Shown here in pieces: positions 21,583-29,730 of a stretch of DNA of 47,280 nt (position 1 is its first letter; the number at the start of each line of letters is the position of its first letter). The notes under the pieces are model-generated. The model had not been told where the DNA came from. It worked only from the letters and a program-made list of their open reading frames with translations, and ran no database searches. Position numbers and translations under genes: made by a program. This DNA comes from a virus. The DNA is taken from IMG/VR virus record IMGVR_UViG_3300043654_000013, positions 1-47,280 of that record, one strand, 5' to 3'.

Positions 21583-23954
21583 CGCGCAAGCGGCACGTTG
21601 ATTATGTCCGTGACTTTGCCCCCAATCTTGTCCCCGTAATTCCGCACGATGCGACGCTCTCCCCAAATTCTACAATCGACCCCGGCAACCGGGGGAAAGT
21701 TCCAGGTCAGCGCAAGGCTGACGGGACCTGGTACGGCGGTTGGAAAGACATGGGCGACGCGACAATGGCGCTCGCCAAGTTGTGGGACAGTTGGGGCGCA
21801 TTTATCGGCAACCGCACCGGCATCGCCGGCGTGATCGGGCTTGATGTCGACCTCACCGTGCGCGCTGATGCTGAGCGGGTGCTGAGGCTCGCTTATGGAA
21901 TCTACGGTCGGAACCTGGCGGTGCGGCGCGTCGCCCACCTGGCGCACACCAAGCTGCTCATCTGCCTGCGCCTCGAAGGGGTGATGCCGGCCTCGTTCAA
22001 CATGGACATCCTGCAGAGCGACGAGACACATGGCCAGATCCAGTTCCTGGGGCCAGGCCGCTATTTCAATATGCACGGCATCCACCCCAAGCGGCTCGCG
22101 CCGTACATCTGGGAAAACGACCCAGCGGATAGGCCCCTGGTGACAATCAACCTCACCGAGTTCGAAGCCTTCTGGGCGGCGATCAGCAAAGATTTCGACG
22201 TTATCCACCGCCCCCGCCTCTATGCGTTCAACCAGGTGCAGCGCGCCCCCGAGCAATGCACGCCCGAGGAGATGGAGGCGCTGCTTGCGCTGATCCCCAA
22301 CGACGACAGCTTCGAGCCTTACGGCGAGTTCATCGAGATGGGCGCGGCGATCTTCGGCGCGAGCGCCGGCGCTGAATGGGGCCGGGTGCAATGGCTCGCC
22401 TGGTGCGACCAGGTCGACCAGCCGCAGGACCGCAAGCCCGAGATTTTTTGGGACTCGATGCATCAGTCGCGCAGCGGGGCCGGCAAGCTGCGCATGTTCG
22501 CCAACCAGCGCGCGCCCTACGAAATGGCTCTGCGGGCCTTCGCAGAGCCCGAGATCGAGCCGGAGGTCATTGAGCAGGCGGCGGAAGAGATGGACGCCAG
22601 GCGGGCCTTTCTGGAAGGTTGGGCGCTGGTCGGCGGGGAATCCTTCTACGCCCTGCCGCCCAAGCGGCCGACGCCGCGGGCGGCGTTCAACATGATGATG
22701 GTGCGCGAGATGAAAGGGGGCCTGCGGCGGGCGCTGGGCGGCAACAAGGACAGCACCGCCGCCGGTCTGTTCGCCCTGCACAGCCCCAACCTGGTGCGCG
22801 CCACCGTTCACGAGCCCGGCCAAGGCCGCTTCGTCGTCGTCAACGGCGAACGGCTCCTGAACCTCTGGAGCCCGCCGGAACGGCCCCACTTGGGCAAGCC
22901 GATCGACCTCGCGGTCATCGATTTCTACCACGAGCTGGCGACGTTCGTGCTCGGCTCCGTCATCGAGGCTGAGCTGTGGCGGCTGTGGCATGCCTGGATG
23001 CTGCAGAACCCCGGCAAAGCGCCAGGTTGGGGCTGGATCGTCAAATCTGGCCAGGGCCTGGGCAAGGATCTCTTGGCGCTCCCGTTTCGCAACGCCCATG
23101 GGGCTGACTACACGCCGGTCAGCTTTCGCGAAATCGCGGATCGCTACAATGCTTACGCCGAAAAACACTTGATCGTCGCGAGTGAAATGCGGAGCCGAAA
23201 AGGCAATGGCGGAGAGGAGCTTTACACGGCGCTCAAGGAGTTGATGAGCGGCAATGAGACGGTGCCAATTCGGGCCATGTACCAGCGCCCCTACCTGGCC
23301 CGAAATGTCGCCGGCTTCGTCGTGTTCACCAACAAAGAGCAACCCCTGCAGCTTGAACACGACGACCGGCGCTTTCATGTCGTCGCCAATTTCAGCACCG
23401 ACAGCCGTGCGCCCAAATATTACGCAGACGCCCGCCGGTTTTTGACCGAGCATTGGGCGATGGTCAGCGAGCATTTGCTCACGCTGCCGCTAAGCGCCGC
23501 CGACAACGCCGCGATGGAGGGCAACGCGCCTGGCAGCGACGCCAAGGCGCTGATGGTGCAGCAAACCGCCGAGCGCGTGCTGCGCGAGCTGTTCGCTGAC
23601 CTGGAAAGCGATAAACCGCCGCCGGAGATTCTGCCGATCGTGACCATCGGTGAACTGATAGCGTGGCTTAGACACCCGGATCAGGCGCTGCAGCCGCATG
23701 AATTGCCGAATCGAAATGAAGTCGGAGATTTGATTTATCGGCTTGGTGTGCGGCCCCTCAACCCCGAGCCCAAAAACCCAAAACAGGCGCGCAGCGTCGA
23801 AGGCAAGCGCCTCTACCGGCTGGTCAAAACCTGGCGCGACAAAGACGGTCGCTACAACCTCGAAAGCATGAGCGCCGCCCGCCTGGCCCGGCTGCACAAC
23901 GGGCGAGCGATGCCGCCGGCGGATCTCAAAGCGGTCGATGAGGACGAAGCCTGA
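21579..23954 (+). CDS. Primase/helicase (D5-like, prim-pol plus SF3-type helicase)
   Basis: 791 aa from ATG 21579, overlapping the polymerase stop (ATGA). The N-terminal 200 residues resemble phage prim-pol domains (GVIGLDVDLT, LQSDETHGQIQFLGPGRYFN). Residues about 220-310 look like a PriCT-type linker domain. The C-terminal helicase has a Walker A of the type KSGQGLGKDLL, a Walker B region LIVASEMRS and an SF3 motif C-like FVVFTNKEQPLQLEHDDRRF. It should prime and unwind DNA at the fork with the neighbouring polymerase. Confidence 0.87.
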   Translation: MTRKRHVDYVRDFAPNLVPVIPHDATLSPNSTIDPGNRGKVPGQRKADGTWYGGWKDMGDATMALAKLWDSWGAFIGNRTGIAGVIGLDVDLTVRADAERVLRLAYGIYGRNLAVRRVAHLAHTKLLICLRLEGVMPASFNMDILQSDETHGQIQFLGPGRYFNMHGIHPKRLAPYIWENDPADRPLVTINLTEFEAFWAAISKDFDVIHRPRLYAFNQVQRAPEQCTPEEMEALLALIPNDDSFEPYGEFIEMGAAIFGASAGAEWGRVQWLAWCDQVDQPQDRKPEIFWDSMHQSRSGAGKLRMFANQRAPYEMALRAFAEPEIEPEVIEQAAEEMDARRAFLEGWALVGGESFYALPPKRPTPRAAFNMMMVREMKGGLRRALGGNKDSTAAGLFALHSPNLVRATVHEPGQGRFVVVNGERLLNLWSPPERPHLGKPIDLAVIDFYHELATFVLGSVIEAELWRLWHAWMLQNPGKAPGWGWIVKSGQGLGKDLLALPFRNAHGADYTPVSFREIADRYNAYAEKHLIVASEMRSRKGNGGEELYTALKELMSGNETVPIRAMYQRPYLARNVAGFVVFTNKEQPLQLEHDDRRFHVVANFSTDSRAPKYYADARRFLTEHWAMVSEHLLTLPLSAADNAAMEGNAPGSDAKALMVQQTAERVLRELFADLESDKPPPEILPIVTIGELIAWLRHPDQALQPHELPNRNEVGDLIYRLGVRPLNPEPKNPKQARSVEGKRLYRLVKTWRDKDGRYNLESMSAARLARLHNGRAMPPADLKAVDEDEA

Positions 23955-24448
23955 TGACCGTGGCCAGGGAGCAGCATGACAACCATTGCATCATGAATGT
24001 CGACTATCGGCCATGGCGGATTCAGTGGGTTCGGGACAACCAGATGGAGGTCGCCAGCGCGAGCGGCGAAACGAAAATCGCTGATCTCTCAGTTTTGAAT
24101 TGGGAGAAATACTGCGCCGACGCCGCCGAGTGGCTCAAAGAGGAAAGCGCGCGGCTCGCTAGGGTGGCGGCGCACCAGGCCGCCTGGCGCGCCGAGAACG
24201 CCGCGTGGGTCAGGGAAGAAGCCCAGCGGGAGAAGGAACGCGGCGAGCGGGAGCTGGAGCGCTACAGGCGCGAATGGCAGGAGGCGGTTCGCCGGTCGAT
24301 AGGTTATGCGCAACTGCTCGCCAGCGGCTACGGCCCGATCGAGGATCTCAAAGACGAGGTCGTGCTGGTCGACCTGGAATTTACCGACGCCCGACCGATC
24401 CTCGCGGTCGACTGCCAGACATTTCACCTGGAAAGGCTCACGCCATGA
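23954..24448 (+). CDS. Hypothetical coiled-coil protein
   Basis: 164 aa coupled by TGATG to the primase/helicase gene. The middle (about 55-120) is a long charged helix rich in Ala, Arg, Glu and Trp (WLKEESARLARVAAHQAAWR), flanked by small beta-type segments. Function unknown. Confidence 0.62.
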   Translation: MTVAREQHDNHCIMNVDYRPWRIQWVRDNQMEVASASGETKIADLSVLNWEKYCADAAEWLKEESARLARVAAHQAAWRAENAAWVREEAQREKERGERELERYRREWQEAVRRSIGYAQLLASGYGPIEDLKDEVVLVDLEFTDARPILAVDCQTFHLERLTP

Positions 24449-24657
24449 GCGACCACGAGATCAAGCGCGTCGGCTACACGATCACCGAGGTGGTGGCGAT
24501 GACTGGCCGCAACCGAACCACCATCCACCGTTGGCTAGAGCGCGGCGTGCTGCGCGCCATCCAGGTGCCCGGCGGCAAGCGCATGGTGCAAGCGGCGTCG
24601 CTCGATCGGCTGGTCAACAGTGGGGCGCGAGGAGGGCAAAATGCCGAACGACGATAA
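24445..24657 (+). CDS. Excisionase-like MerR/HTH_17 protein
   Basis: 70 aa from ATG 24445 (ATGA overlap). A single winged HTH of the Xis/AlpA type: GYTITEVVAMTGRNRTTIHR, WLERGVLRAIQVPGGKR. Small size and position just ahead of the tyrosine integrase suggest a recombination directionality factor that bends attachment-site DNA for excision. A transcriptional regulator is the alternative. Confidence 0.72.
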   Translation: MSDHEIKRVGYTITEVVAMTGRNRTTIHRWLERGVLRAIQVPGGKRMVQAASLDRLVNSGARGGQNAERR

Positions 24658-24907
24658 ACGAGAATTTGAGGTTCACCACGTTATCGGTCTTCAAGCCAGT
24701 TCGTTTCGGGACTGGCGCAAGGGTCTTACGCAGCGACCCTGCGGACAATGCAGCACGATGGTCGTGCTCAATGAGGCTTCCCGCGACCTTTTGCGACAAC
24801 ACCGCCCTAAACCCCAAGTGCTGTGTCATGTGTGCGCTTGGGAAAAAGCGCCCAAAAATGAAGACGGCGCACGAGAATTTTATCACGGCACCCTTTTCGA
24901 AACCTAA
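24641..24907 (+). CDS. Small zinc-ribbon protein
   Basis: 88 aa from ATG 24641 with GAGGAGG upstream; overlaps the end of the excisionase-like gene by 17 nt. CGQC (about 35-38) and CHVC (about 62-65) form a likely zinc site. The flanks are charged. Last gene before a terminator. Function unknown. Confidence 0.65.
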   Translation: MPNDDKREFEVHHVIGLQASSFRDWRKGLTQRPCGQCSTMVVLNEASRDLLRQHRPKPQVLCHVCAWEKAPKNEDGAREFYHGTLFET

Positions 24908-24958
24908 AAGCGCCTAGGTGGAAGAGTCGGGTGGATAGACCAAAATCCATGCAACATC

Positions 24959-24981
24959 AGCCGCCTTTTTAGGCGGCTTTT
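24959..24981 (+). terminator. Rho-independent terminator of the replication operon
   Basis: Arms AGCCGCC (24959-24965) and GGCGGCT (24972-24978) with a TTTTTA loop, followed by TTTT. It lies 50 nt after the last gene of the early block and upstream of the integrase, which therefore needs its own promoter. Confidence 0.82.
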
Positions 24982-25002
24982 CAATGTCTTAACACTCGAC
25001 GC

Positions 25003-25024
25003 TGACGCCATCGCCCATGGCGTT
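25003..25024. promoter_or_regulatory. 22-bp imperfect palindrome, copy A
   Basis: ACGCCAT (25005-25011) and ATGGCGT (25017-25023) are perfect 7-bp arms around CGCCC. The element agrees with 7756-7777 at 19 of 22 positions. It lies about 150 bp ahead of the integrase. Operator function is inferred from the sharing between two control regions. Confidence 0.5.
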
Positions 25025-25171
25025 CTAGGGTTGGGTGTTGGCTTTGATATGTCTACGCTTTTCGGTCAAGTCGTTGAAATATCTGGCCGCAGGGTGGAGT
25101 TGGGTGTTGCGTTATGTTGCACAACATCCTATGTAGTGGCTTCGTTCTGGTGGATAGGATAGGTGGATAGA

Positions 25172-26389
25172 ATGTTCAAACCCTCTGACGTGATGAAGCT
25201 GCCGGAAGGCAAGCACTGCGACGGCGACTACCTCTGGCTTGCGGTCAAAGGCGCGAGTCGATCGTGGGTCGTGCGCACCCCGATGATCAACGGCAAGCGC
25301 CGCGAGATCGGGCTCGGCTCAGCCGCCAAGATTTCGCTGGCGCTGGCGCGCAAGGGGCGTGACGCGCTCCTCGAACAATTGCGCAACGGCGTCGACCCGG
25401 TCGCCGAGCGCCAGGAGGCCAAAGAGGCCGCTGCCAAGCGCAAGACTTTCGCGGAAGCCGCCGAGGCGGTGATCGAGAAAAACCGCGCCGGCTGGAAAAC
25501 CTCGCTTGAGGGCCGATGCTCGACGCTCGATCAATGGCGTCGCGACGCCGAGATCACCTGCAAGCCGATCGCGCGCAAGTTTCTCGACGAGATCACCATC
25601 GCCGACGTCAAGGGTGTGATCCAGCCTTACTGGGAGCGGGAGCAGCTCGACAGCGCCCGGTCGCTGCAGAAGCGCATCGAGGCGATCTTCGATTACGCGA
25701 CCGCGCACGGCTGGCGCTCGGGCGACAACCCGGCCTCGTGGAACATCTTCAAGCATCTGTGGCCGAGCGAGAAGACGCAGGACGTGCATCACGCCGCCTT
25801 GCCCTGGCGTGACGCGCCGGCGTTCCTGCAGCGCCTGCGCCAGTCGGATGCGACCAGCGCTCGCCTGCTTGAGTTCATCATGCTGACCGCCGTCCGCTCA
25901 AACGAGGCGCGCGGCGCGACCTGGTCGGAGATCGACCTGGAGGCCCGCGTGTGGACGATCCCGGCGACGCGGATGAAGATGAACCGCGACCACGACGTGC
26001 CGCTCAGCGACCAGGCTGTCGCCCTCTTGCGCCGGATGGAAGCCGAGAAGACCGACAGCATGTTCGTGTTCGTCGGCGGACGCGGCGTCGATGCGAAGGC
26101 GGCTGGCAAGCCGATGCGCAACGCCAGTCTCTGGATGCTGATGCAGCGCGCCGGCGGCGAGGCGACCACGCATGGCTTCCGCTCGACCTTCCGCGATTGG
26201 TGCGGCGAAACCGGCGTCGATCGCGAGCTGGCCGAACGCTGCATCGCTCACAAGGTTGGCAGCGACGCCGAGAACGCTTACGCCCGCTCCAGCCTGATCG
26301 CCCGTCGCCGGCCGATCATGGAAGCCTGGGGCGCGTTCGTCGACGGCGCTCGCGACAACGTGCTGCCGTTCGAGAGAGTGGCGGCGTGA
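25172..26389 (+). CDS. int: Tyrosine integrase
   Basis: 405 aa of the P4-like tyrosine recombinase type: an N-terminal DUF4102-like arm-binding domain (about 1-85, GDYLWLAVKGASRSWVVR), a core-binding helical domain (about 90-190), and the catalytic domain with Arg242 (TAVRSNEARG), His334-x-x-Arg337 (THGFRSTF), His360 and the nucleophile Tyr370 (NAYARSS). All catalytic residues are present. It would insert the phage at a host attachment site and, with the excisionase-like protein, remove it. ATG 25172 has AGGTGG upstream; the GTG at 25163 lies within that signal. Confidence 0.95.
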   Translation: MFKPSDVMKLPEGKHCDGDYLWLAVKGASRSWVVRTPMINGKRREIGLGSAAKISLALARKGRDALLEQLRNGVDPVAERQEAKEAAAKRKTFAEAAEAVIEKNRAGWKTSLEGRCSTLDQWRRDAEITCKPIARKFLDEITIADVKGVIQPYWEREQLDSARSLQKRIEAIFDYATAHGWRSGDNPASWNIFKHLWPSEKTQDVHHAALPWRDAPAFLQRLRQSDATSARLLEFIMLTAVRSNEARGATWSEIDLEARVWTIPATRMKMNRDHDVPLSDQAVALLRRMEAEKTDSMFVFVGGRGVDAKAAGKPMRNASLWMLMQRAGGEATTHGFRSTFRDWCGETGVDRELAERCIAHKVGSDAENAYARSSLIARRRPIMEAWGAFVDGARDNVLPFERVAA

Positions 26390-26416
26390 GACAACGTAAA
26401 CAACGAGGTAAACGAA

Positions 26417-26626
26417 ATGACCCAATCAACGATCTTTGAAAACCTGCACGCCAAGCTCGGCCGCGAGCCCACCAACGCCGAGTGCAAAGAAGATGTCTTT
26501 CGCATCCTGCGCGAGGCCGCCGATGAGCGCCGCCTTGCGATCAACAAGTCGATCGCGTCGAGCAATCGATCGGGTCGTCGCATCAGCAAGCGCGAGGCGC
26601 GTCTCATCCATCAGGTGCTGGCGTGA
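26417..26626 (+). CDS. Small helical protein after integrase
   Basis: 69 aa, start MTQSTIFENLHAKLGREPTN. Charged helices with a basic C-terminus (SGRRISKREARLIHQVL). GAGGT precedes the ATG. Similar small proteins follow integrase genes in other alphaproteobacterial phages; function unknown. Confidence 0.68.
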   Translation: MTQSTIFENLHAKLGREPTNAECKEDVFRILREAADERRLAINKSIASSNRSGRRISKREARLIHQVLA

Positions 26627-26778
26627 TCGTGCGCTGGCCTGCTGACAAAGTCCCCGGCGCAAGCCAGGGGCTGACTGAAACTGAAGCCGCCCTGTTGGCT
26701 CAGCTTCAGCGTCGACCACATGCGCTCAACAAACGCGAGCGCGATCAATTGACCAAGCTGCTCAGGAGACAACGATGA
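26623..26778 (+). CDS. 51-aa basic protein
   Basis: From GTG 26623, overlapping the upstream stop (GTGA). Reads VIVRWPADKVPGASQGLTET, then EAALLAQLQRRPHALNKRER and DQLTKLLRRQR. Its end resembles that of the 69-aa upstream protein (KRE-R-L-x-x-L), suggesting a shared small helical domain. Function unknown. Confidence 0.55.
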   Translation: MIVRWPADKVPGASQGLTETEAALLAQLQRRPHALNKRERDQLTKLLRRQR

Positions 26779-26848
26779 CCCGATGTGCTACAAGTCAACG
26801 AGGTGAATAGATTTAAGATCCCGATAATTTTTCCTGGAGCGCCTGACC

Positions 26849-27202
26849 ATGAACCGTAGACACTTTTTGGCCGGCCTGTTCGCTGCGCCGGCGATCGTCA
26901 AGCTCGACATGCTGATGCCGATCAGGGTGTGGCGTCCGATCGGTCACTTGACCCGCAACATTGGCATGGGGCCTTTCATCGCCTTCCGCACTAGCGACCT
27001 CGTCGGGATCGATTTAGCAGACATGCCGGTGGGGGGCTTCGCTAGCGCGCCCGGTCAGAGCTTCATTGGCCTGCACCGGCAAAGCGTTGGTTTTGTAGCT
27101 GCCGCCACCAATCGTCGTATTGTGGCCCTTGACCCGGCAGCGATGCGGGAGGTCCGGCGACTACTTGATCTGGCGTCGCCGGGTAGCCCGCGGTTGGCGT
27201 GA
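26849..27202 (+). CDS. Tat-signal-like small protein
   Basis: 117 aa. The N-terminus MNRRHFLAGLFAAPAIVKL fits a twin-arginine signal (RRHFL). The rest is beta-like with GMGPFIAFRTSDL and a basic end. GGAG lies about 10 nt before the ATG. It is the last plus-strand gene and its final 140 bp overlap the end of the convergent 781-aa late gene. It could be exported across the inner membrane; function unknown. Confidence 0.65.
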   Translation: MNRRHFLAGLFAAPAIVKLDMLMPIRVWRPIGHLTRNIGMGPFIAFRTSDLVGIDLADMPVGGFASAPGQSFIGLHRQSVGFVAAATNRRIVALDPAAMREVRRLLDLASPGSPRLA

Positions 27203-29408
27203 ACACCGCCGCGCCTGTCGTCGCCGCACCCGCGAGCGGCGGCAGGCTTCCCGTCGCTTTGAACTGCGCCAAGCCACTCTTAAGCTGATCGACCCAACCC
27301 GGCCCCTGCGCCATCGTCAATCGTAAGTTTTGCAGATCCGGTCGCGGATCGCCCCAGTCGAGCCCAGTCGCGGCGTCGCGATCAGCCTGCGCCTGCGCCA
27401 CCCCTGGAATGTATTTGTTCTGATCGAACGCCGCCTGCAGCTCGGGCGTCGTGCCAACCGCGTCCAGAATCTTCTGCGTCACCGCGCCCGAGCCGACGCC
27501 CTGCCGCCACTCCGATTGTAGTGGGATATAGCCCGAGTCGGTCTTCACCAACGAGCCAGGCGCGGACGCATCGGTCGGCGTCGCCGTCTGCATGGCCGCG
27601 ACCGCCTCTTTGCGCTGCCCCGGCTTCCACCCTTGCGGCGAGAGATCCTCGAAATTCGCCGACAGGATGCCGCCGCCGGTGTCGGTCGACATTGGCATGC
27701 CGTAGCCTGCGCCGGCGCTCTGCGCCGCGGTCAGCTCGTCGACCGTCGCCGGCCGATCGAGCGGCATCAGGTAACTGTTCGCCTTGCCGATCGCGTCGGC
27801 CTTCCAGCTCTTGTTCCACGCGCCGGCGTCCTGACCGCTCACCCCCGCGCGCAATGTCTCGCCAGCATTAAGGATTGATTGATCGGCCGCCGGCACCGTC
27901 CGGCCCGCGCTGGTGCTGTCGAAGGCGACAAGGGGCCTGGCGACCATGCCGGGGTTGTTCTGCCCCTCAAACACGCCGGTCATCGGCCTCGACGGCAGCG
28001 TGTACATGCCGACGCCGGTGTCACCCAGGCGCAGACCCCCGTAGATCGCGTCACGAGGCTGCTCAGCGCCCTCCAGCCCCATCGAAGGGGCGACAGCCCA
28101 AGAGCCTGGCGCAGCCATGTAGGCGGCCCGCTCTTCGGGCGTAGCGTCGGCCGAGCCAGGCAGATGTCCGGTGCTGACGCCAGGCTGCGCCTCCCAAGTC
28201 GCGTTGGCGGCATGCTTGTCGTAAAAATCGGGCGCGGTCTTATTCGCCTCCTGGAAGGCGGCGTCGTAATTGCCGCGGAGATCCAGTCTCGTCTTCGGGT
28301 CGGTCGGGTCGCTAAGCGCCAGCGCCTTCTGCCGCACCCATGGAGCCGCTTGGACCTGCTCGCCGGTCCAGTCAGTCTTGCCGCCGAGCCCGAGCTGGTT
28401 AGCGCGATCGACGGCGAGCGCCGTCTCGTAGTCGAGGAACTGATGCTGCGGCTGGGTCAGGCTGACCTTGCCGGATCGCGTTTCGAGATCCTCCGGCCGA
28501 TAGCCCCATTGGTTGGCGTAGCGAAAATCATTGACGCCGATCGCGCCGGCGTTCGGCGGCTGATCAGGGTTGACGAGCTGCGCATATTGGTCGGTCTTGT
28601 CGCCAAGCTGCATCTGCCAGGGATCGCCGCTTTCGATCGCGCGCTGGAAGGCATCGTGCTGCGTCTGATAGTTGGCGCGCATCGGGTCGCCGGCGATCGC
28701 CGAGTTCGCCTCCTTCAGCACGTAGCCCAGTTCGCTCGACGGATTGACGCCCTGCGACCACGAGCCTTGCATCGGGCTCATCCAAGCGTTCATCTCGGGG
28801 TCGCCGCCGGTGGCGCGGTTCATGCCGGCGCGATAGCGATCGTACCAGTCCCAGCCGCGCGGATCTGCGCCGACGTATTTGTCGAACTCGCTGCGGCGTT
28901 GGATGAGATCGGCGGCGTCCTGAACGTCCGGCGGGCCGCCGATGAAACCGCTGCGCGAACCTTGGCCGGCCGGGATCAGGTGCGGCTCGGTGCGCGCCGT
29001 CTCGATCGCCTGGTCGACAGGAAGCCCGCGCAAGCTCGGCACGTTGACGCTATTCTTGGCGACGTTCTCGGCGATGTCTTTCTCGACCGCGCCCGCGCCT
29101 GGAGCCATTGGCAGCGCCGCCAGCACCGACCCGGCCGCTTGGATGGGCTGGCCATAGCGGAGGCGATTGTAAGCCTCCGTGAGGTTCGGGATGGCGTCGT
29201 GCAGGCTGAGCGAACCCAGGATGCCGCCAAGCGTGTTGCCGATCTCGCCGGCGCTCGCGGTGACGCTTGGCCCCGCGCCGAGCCCGCTCGCGCCCTGTTC
29301 AAACCGATGCTGAAGCTGACCCGCGAAAGTTGGATCTTCGTAGGGGCTCGCGCTTTGCTGCGGCCCGAGCCCGTTGAGGATGTCGCGGGCGGTGAGCGGT
29401 TTAGCCAA
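27063..29408 (-). CDS. Large late structural / internal virion protein
   Basis: 781 aa from TTG 29408, overlapping the upstream stop by 8 nt. No named domain is recognised. The sequence is rich in Ala, Gly, Pro, Asp and Gln, with a repeated style of short motifs (PRGWDWYDRYRAGMNRATGG, NAGAIGVNDFRYANQWGY) and a C-terminal QYDDWWRQLQNQRF. As the last and largest gene of the virion block, after the hydrolase gene, it is a candidate ejected protein that helps DNA cross the envelope, comparable in position to T7 gp16. That role is inference. Confidence 0.65.
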   Translation of the reverse strand: MAKPLTARDILNGLGPQQSASPYEDPTFAGQLQHRFEQGASGLGAGPSVTASAGEIGNTLGGILGSLSLHDAIPNLTEAYNRLRYGQPIQAAGSVLAALPMAPGAGAVEKDIAENVAKNSVNVPSLRGLPVDQAIETARTEPHLIPAGQGSRSGFIGGPPDVQDAADLIQRRSEFDKYVGADPRGWDWYDRYRAGMNRATGGDPEMNAWMSPMQGSWSQGVNPSSELGYVLKEANSAIAGDPMRANYQTQHDAFQRAIESGDPWQMQLGDKTDQYAQLVNPDQPPNAGAIGVNDFRYANQWGYRPEDLETRSGKVSLTQPQHQFLDYETALAVDRANQLGLGGKTDWTGEQVQAAPWVRQKALALSDPTDPKTRLDLRGNYDAAFQEANKTAPDFYDKHAANATWEAQPGVSTGHLPGSADATPEERAAYMAAPGSWAVAPSMGLEGAEQPRDAIYGGLRLGDTGVGMYTLPSRPMTGVFEGQNNPGMVARPLVAFDSTSAGRTVPAADQSILNAGETLRAGVSGQDAGAWNKSWKADAIGKANSYLMPLDRPATVDELTAAQSAGAGYGMPMSTDTGGGILSANFEDLSPQGWKPGQRKEAVAAMQTATPTDASAPGSLVKTDSGYIPLQSEWRQGVGSGAVTQKILDAVGTTPELQAAFDQNKYIPGVAQAQADRDAATGLDWGDPRPDLQNLRLTMAQGPGWVDQLKSGLAQFKATGSLPPLAGAATTGAAVFTPTAGYPATPDQVVAGPPASLPGQGPQYDDWWRQLQNQRFAGAGQ

Positions 29409-29730
29409 TCGGAGGCGCTCCGCCTGGTCCGCCTGGTCCGCCTCCGCTGCCGAACATCCTCGCCAACATCATCTGCTTGATCGCTGCTGGCACCGCCGCT
29501 TGCGGCATGCCGCCGGCGACCGCCGGCGCGCCCGGCGGCGCTGCGGCTACAGGCGGCAAAGGCGGACGCATGAGCGGCGTCGGCGGCATGCCGCGCACGC
29601 CGTTAAGCGGGACTTGCGACGGCGCTGCCGCCATCGCCGGCGGCTGCGCCCTTTGCGCCAGCATCTGCGCGATCGAAGATTTGCCGCTTGCGCTCGGAAT
29701 GTTTTCTCTGACAACCGCCATATTGTTCAC
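29401..29730 (-). CDS. Pro/Ala-rich small virion-region protein
   Basis: 109 aa from GTG 29730 (GTGA overlap). A short N-terminal helix (SSIAQMLAQRAQ), a Pro/Ala-rich centre, a helix IKQMMLARMF and a Gly/Pro tail. It bridges two virion genes by overlap. Function unknown. Confidence 0.6.
   Translation of the reverse strand: MNNMAVVRENIPSASGKSSIAQMLAQRAQPPAMAAAPSQVPLNGVRGMPPTPLMRPPLPPVAAAPPGAPAVAGGMPQAAVPAAIKQMMLARMFGSGGGPGGPGGAPPIG

Larger units (their letters stand above)
24908..25171. promoter_or_regulatory. Integrase upstream region, candidate attP
   Basis: 264 bp without a gene between the zinc-ribbon gene and the integrase. It carries a terminator (24959-24981), a 22-bp palindrome (25003-25024), GTTGGGTGTTG at about 25027 and 25099, a 6-bp-arm palindrome ATGTTG-CA-CAACAT (25114-25127), and three copies of GGTGGATAG (24930-24938, 25149-25157, 25162-25170). 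Repeats of this density next to an integrase suit arm-type binding sites. No tRNA-like core sequence is seen, so the att core is unknown. Confidence 0.5.

Noticed and set aside
21528-23474. 648-aa minus-strand open frame
   Set aside because: Opposite strand of the primase/helicase gene, whose motifs are clear; composition is that of an antisense shadow.
26775-26810. 11-codon frame after the 51-aa gene (ATGA overlap)
   Set aside because: Too short and without a natural-looking sequence; the overlap alone is not enough.
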